A DNA stretch of 7,790 bases. Source: Desulfobacteraceae bacterium. Lineage in GTDB: Bacteria > Desulfobacterota > Desulfobacteria > Desulfobacterales > Desulfosalsimonadaceae. The stretch is taken from contig DAIEHU010000115.1 of NCBI GenBank assembly GCA_027353395.1, forward strand, positions 1-7,790, written 5' to 3'. Position 1 is the first letter of the stretch; each line of letters starts with the position of its first letter. Shown here piece by piece: positions 6,259 through 7,790 of this stretch. A program made the translations under genes and the position numbers. The notes below the pieces were generated by a model, which made no database searches, was not told where the DNA came from, and saw only the letters and a list, made by a program, of their open reading frames with translations.

Positions 6259-7598
6259 TATTTCTCCGGGTTCTCTATGGCCAGAACTGATTCTATAGAG
6301 TCCGCCGCTCTGTAAAATCCCGAATCATATCCTTCTTTGCCGTTGTATTTTTCACTCTGCTGCTTCATGTATCCGTAATAGGCGTTGATGCTCACATTCA
6401 GGCCAGCGGACCGTAAGGCTTCCGTCACATCGGATTCGGATGGTGGACAGCCTTTTACCGGGATGGCTTCCTGGATATTGGGGTTACCCTTGTTGGCCTT
6501 GATGATGCAGTTGCCCAGAAGAACGGTTTTGTCATAGCCGGGCCGGGCCAGCATTTTTTTGCCATTTAAGATTTCCACTTTGGGCAGGGGCTGGCCCTTA
6601 AATGCGGAAATGGCCAGAATATTGCTCATGTTGGCGATGGGCGAGCACCCCGAGCATAGGGTTTCGTCGTATTTGGGCAGGGCCAGGCCGGTGACGCCGA
6701 GTTTTTCGAATATCCCAGGCCCGGTATTGTCTCTGGTCCAGGCCCAGTCCCATTTTAAGGGTTTTACATGGTTGGCGAGAGGTTCCCCGGTCATTTCATA
6801 ATCCGCCAGCGATACGGACTTGCCTTGCCGCTCCGCATAATAGTGGAAATGGGCGATATCATCCGGCCCGTAACCGATGGCCTGGGCGCCAGCCAGATCC
6901 GCACCAAGCGCATCGATGGAAGCAATGATGATATCCTTGCGGTAGGCGTTTCCGAAATGCAGAGCCCCTTTTTCCAGTGCATAAATGCCATCGATAATAG
7001 TGAGTTTTGGCTGCACAAAATCCGCGATATGGGAAAAGGAAAACTCAAGGCCGGATTCCGGATGGTGGCAATGACGTTTTGATGCCAGTTTCAGGCATCC
7101 CTTGAGGTTTTTCAGCCCCAAAGAGACTTTGGTCTGGCCGTGGGTTTTCAGCACCGGGAAATTGATAAAAAAATCCGTTTCCACGGCTTCCTCCGCGATA
7201 TGAAGCACCTGGCCGTTGTGATAGTCAAATTCCACCGCTTTGCTTTTATTAAAATCCACAAGCACAACTCCGTAGCGTTTTTCAAGGTGCCTGTATCCCA
7301 GTCCCTGATAGGCCGTATCGGTTCCCACACTTTTTTTAAACTGCACCGATCCCTCGCCGATAACAATTTTGCTGCATCCGGCATCCTTGAGGCAGATGAT
7401 CAGATCTTCCATCAGCCGGGTGGTGGTGTACACGCCGAAAGGGGCGATGGGGAACCGGTCGTCCCACGCCACCAGATTGGGTTTGATAAGAACGCTGTCA
7501 GAAGGCTTCAGGGTTTTGAATCCGTCGCACAATGCGATGCAGTTTTTTAATGAATCCGGGCTGGCGGTGTATTTGACCAAAGCAATTTTTGAGGCCAT
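6258..7598 (-). CDS. DUF362 protein with a four-cysteine C-terminal region (possible Fe-S protein)
   Basis: The protein is 446 residues from the chosen start. DUF362 features are SVLIKPNLVAWD (35-46), a MEDLIICLKDAGCSKIVIGEG helix-strand unit, FFINFPVLKTH (143-153) followed by LGLKNLKGCLKL (160-171), then TIIDGIYALEKG (200-211) and SIDALGADLAGAQAIGYG (227-244). The C-terminal part has CSGC (Cys315, Cys318), GNC (Cys364) and GCPPS (Cys384). Four cysteines in this pattern could hold an Fe-S cluster; this is inference. GCPP also occurs in Fe-S subunits such as NuoB. DUF362 proteins are widespread in anaerobes and their reaction is not established. An ATG at 7640 would add 14 residues but lacks a ribosome site and lies almost on the predicted transcript start. 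ATG 7598 has AAGGG 8 nt upstream. It is the first gene of a unit with the DUF4388 and DOMON-like genes. Confidence 0.88.
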   Translation of the reverse strand: MASKIALVKYTASPDSLKNCIALCDGFKTLKPSDSVLIKPNLVAWDDRFPIAPFGVYTTTRLMEDLIICLKDAGCSKIVIGEGSVQFKKSVGTDTAYQGLGYRHLEKRYGVVLVDFNKSKAVEFDYHNGQVLHIAEEAVETDFFINFPVLKTHGQTKVSLGLKNLKGCLKLASKRHCHHPESGLEFSFSHIADFVQPKLTIIDGIYALEKGALHFGNAYRKDIIIASIDALGADLAGAQAIGYGPDDIAHFHYYAERQGKSVSLADYEMTGEPLANHVKPLKWDWAWTRDNTGPGIFEKLGVTGLALPKYDETLCSGCSPIANMSNILAISAFKGQPLPKVEILNGKKMLARPGYDKTVLLGNCIIKANKGNPNIQEAIPVKGCPPSESDVTEALRSAGLNVSINAYYGYMKQQSEKYNGKEGYDSGFYRAADSIESVLAIENPEK

Positions 7599-7606
7599 GT
7601 TTGGAA

Positions 7607-7611
7607 CCCTT
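7607..7611 (-). promoter_or_regulatory. Ribosome binding site deciding the DUF362 start
   Basis: AAGGG on the minus strand lies 8 nt before ATG 7598 (MASKIALVKY). The alternative in-frame ATG at 7640 is preceded by TAAATGCC-like AT-rich bases, with the nearest GAGG about 18 nt away. This favours the shorter protein. Confidence 0.65.
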
Positions 7612-7652
7612 AGATTGTCTGTGGAAAATGAATTCAACATATTTACGGCATT

Positions 7653-7682
7653 TTTTTACCTCATATCAAAATATCCAGTCAA
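7653..7682 (-). promoter_or_regulatory. Sigma70-like promoter candidate for the DUF362/DUF4388/DOMON unit
   Basis: On the minus strand, TTGACT (7682-7677, five of six matches to the -35 consensus) is followed after 18 nt by TAAAAA (7658-7653, four of six to the -10 consensus). Transcription would begin near 7646 and give a leader of about 48 nt before ATG 7598. The spacing is acceptable and the -10 is only moderate. AT-rich flanks make chance matches likely. Confidence 0.4.
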
Positions 7683-7727
7683 AGGCTATTTTTACTTTAC
7701 ATTTCGCCGAATGATAAATTCAAAAAA

Positions 7728-7741
7728 AGAACGATCGTTCT
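7728..7741. promoter_or_regulatory. Perfect palindrome AGAACGATCGTTCT, probable TetR-family operator
   Basis: This is a 14-bp perfect palindrome with no spacer in AT-rich intergenic DNA. AACG-AT-CGTT palindromes are a common form of TetR/AcrR-family operator. It lies about 45 bp upstream of the -35 candidate of the DUF362 unit and near the right edge, so it may instead control a divergent gene outside the window. A-tract and T-tract flanks (seven A before it, five T shortly after) also allow a weak bidirectional terminator reading, but a loopless palindrome fits a protein-binding site better. Confidence 0.5.
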
Positions 7742-7790
7742 AATTTTTCATTGCATCCCCGGTTTTTCCCTGATAGCTTTTCCCTTCCAG

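Larger units (their letters stand above)
7599..7790. other. Intergenic region upstream of the DUF362 gene, open at the right edge
   Basis: These 192 bases contain the ribosome site, the promoter candidate and the palindrome listed separately. From 7742 to the window end I see no gene, repeat or RNA motif, only pyrimidine-rich plus-strand sequence. A neighbouring gene beyond 7790 is needed to decide which way the palindrome acts. Confidence 0.6.

Noticed and set aside
7599..7640. Upstream ATG at 7640 as the DUF362 start (14 extra residues)
   Set aside because: It has no Shine-Dalgarno sequence at usable distance and lies within a few bases of the predicted transcript start. ATG 7598 has a good site and starts at the family's usual N-terminus.
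6559..7743. Several plus- and minus-strand frames of 78-136 codons within the DUF362 gene
   Set aside because: They are shadows of the conserved DUF362 frame with no motif of their own.

Overview
The window reads like a piece of a chromosome from a Desulfobacterota-type bacterium (an old-style deltaproteobacterium, perhaps Desulfobacterales). This is inferred from protein style: a long DUF362 protein with a cysteine-bearing C-terminal part, a DUF4388/PATAN regulator with a GspE-N-like insert, and a lipoprotein form of YidD. I see no transposase, integrase, tRNA, rRNA, CRISPR array or phage gene. Base composition is even apart from two AT-rich intergenic regions. It looks like ordinary core chromosome, not a mobile island.

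Region 1 (1-2994, minus strand) is a metal-uptake operon. It holds a periplasmic binding protein (ZnuA/TroA family), an ATPase (ZnuC type) and an ABC-3 permease (ZnuB type), spaced 5 nt apart and then overlapping by 4 nt. Thirty-two nt after the permease a YidD-domain protein with a probable lipoprotein signal begins and runs off the left edge. The set should import Zn2+ or a similar divalent ion. The metal itself cannot be read from the sequence.

Region 2 (2995-3258) is an AT-rich divergent intergenic region. It contains a small perfect inverted repeat, TGCAA-CA-TTGCA, placed where a metal repressor could act on the transporter operon.

Region 3 (3259-4672, plus strand) is a two-gene unit: a PGAP1-like alpha/beta hydrolase (Ser-Asp-His triad visible), overlapped by 8 nt by a 96-residue helical protein. 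The small protein resembles the N-terminal helical extension that I recall on larger relatives of this hydrolase, so the pair looks like one ancestral protein encoded as two subunits. A weak hairpin with a T-tract follows.

Region 4 (4688-7598, minus strand) is a tightly coupled three-gene unit read from right to left: a DUF362 protein with four C-terminal cysteines, a DUF4388/PATAN-type regulator (TAATG overlap) and a DOMON-like beta-sandwich protein (ATGA overlap). A sigma70-like promoter candidate lies just upstream of the DUF362 gene. Farther up, at 7728-7741, is a perfect 14-bp palindrome, AGAACGATCGTTCT, that looks like a TetR-family operator.

No wholly new system is evident. The points most worth checking are the split hydrolase, the lipoprotein YidD attached to the metal operon, the His-to-Glu change at a metal-ligand position of the binding protein, and the two palindromes.
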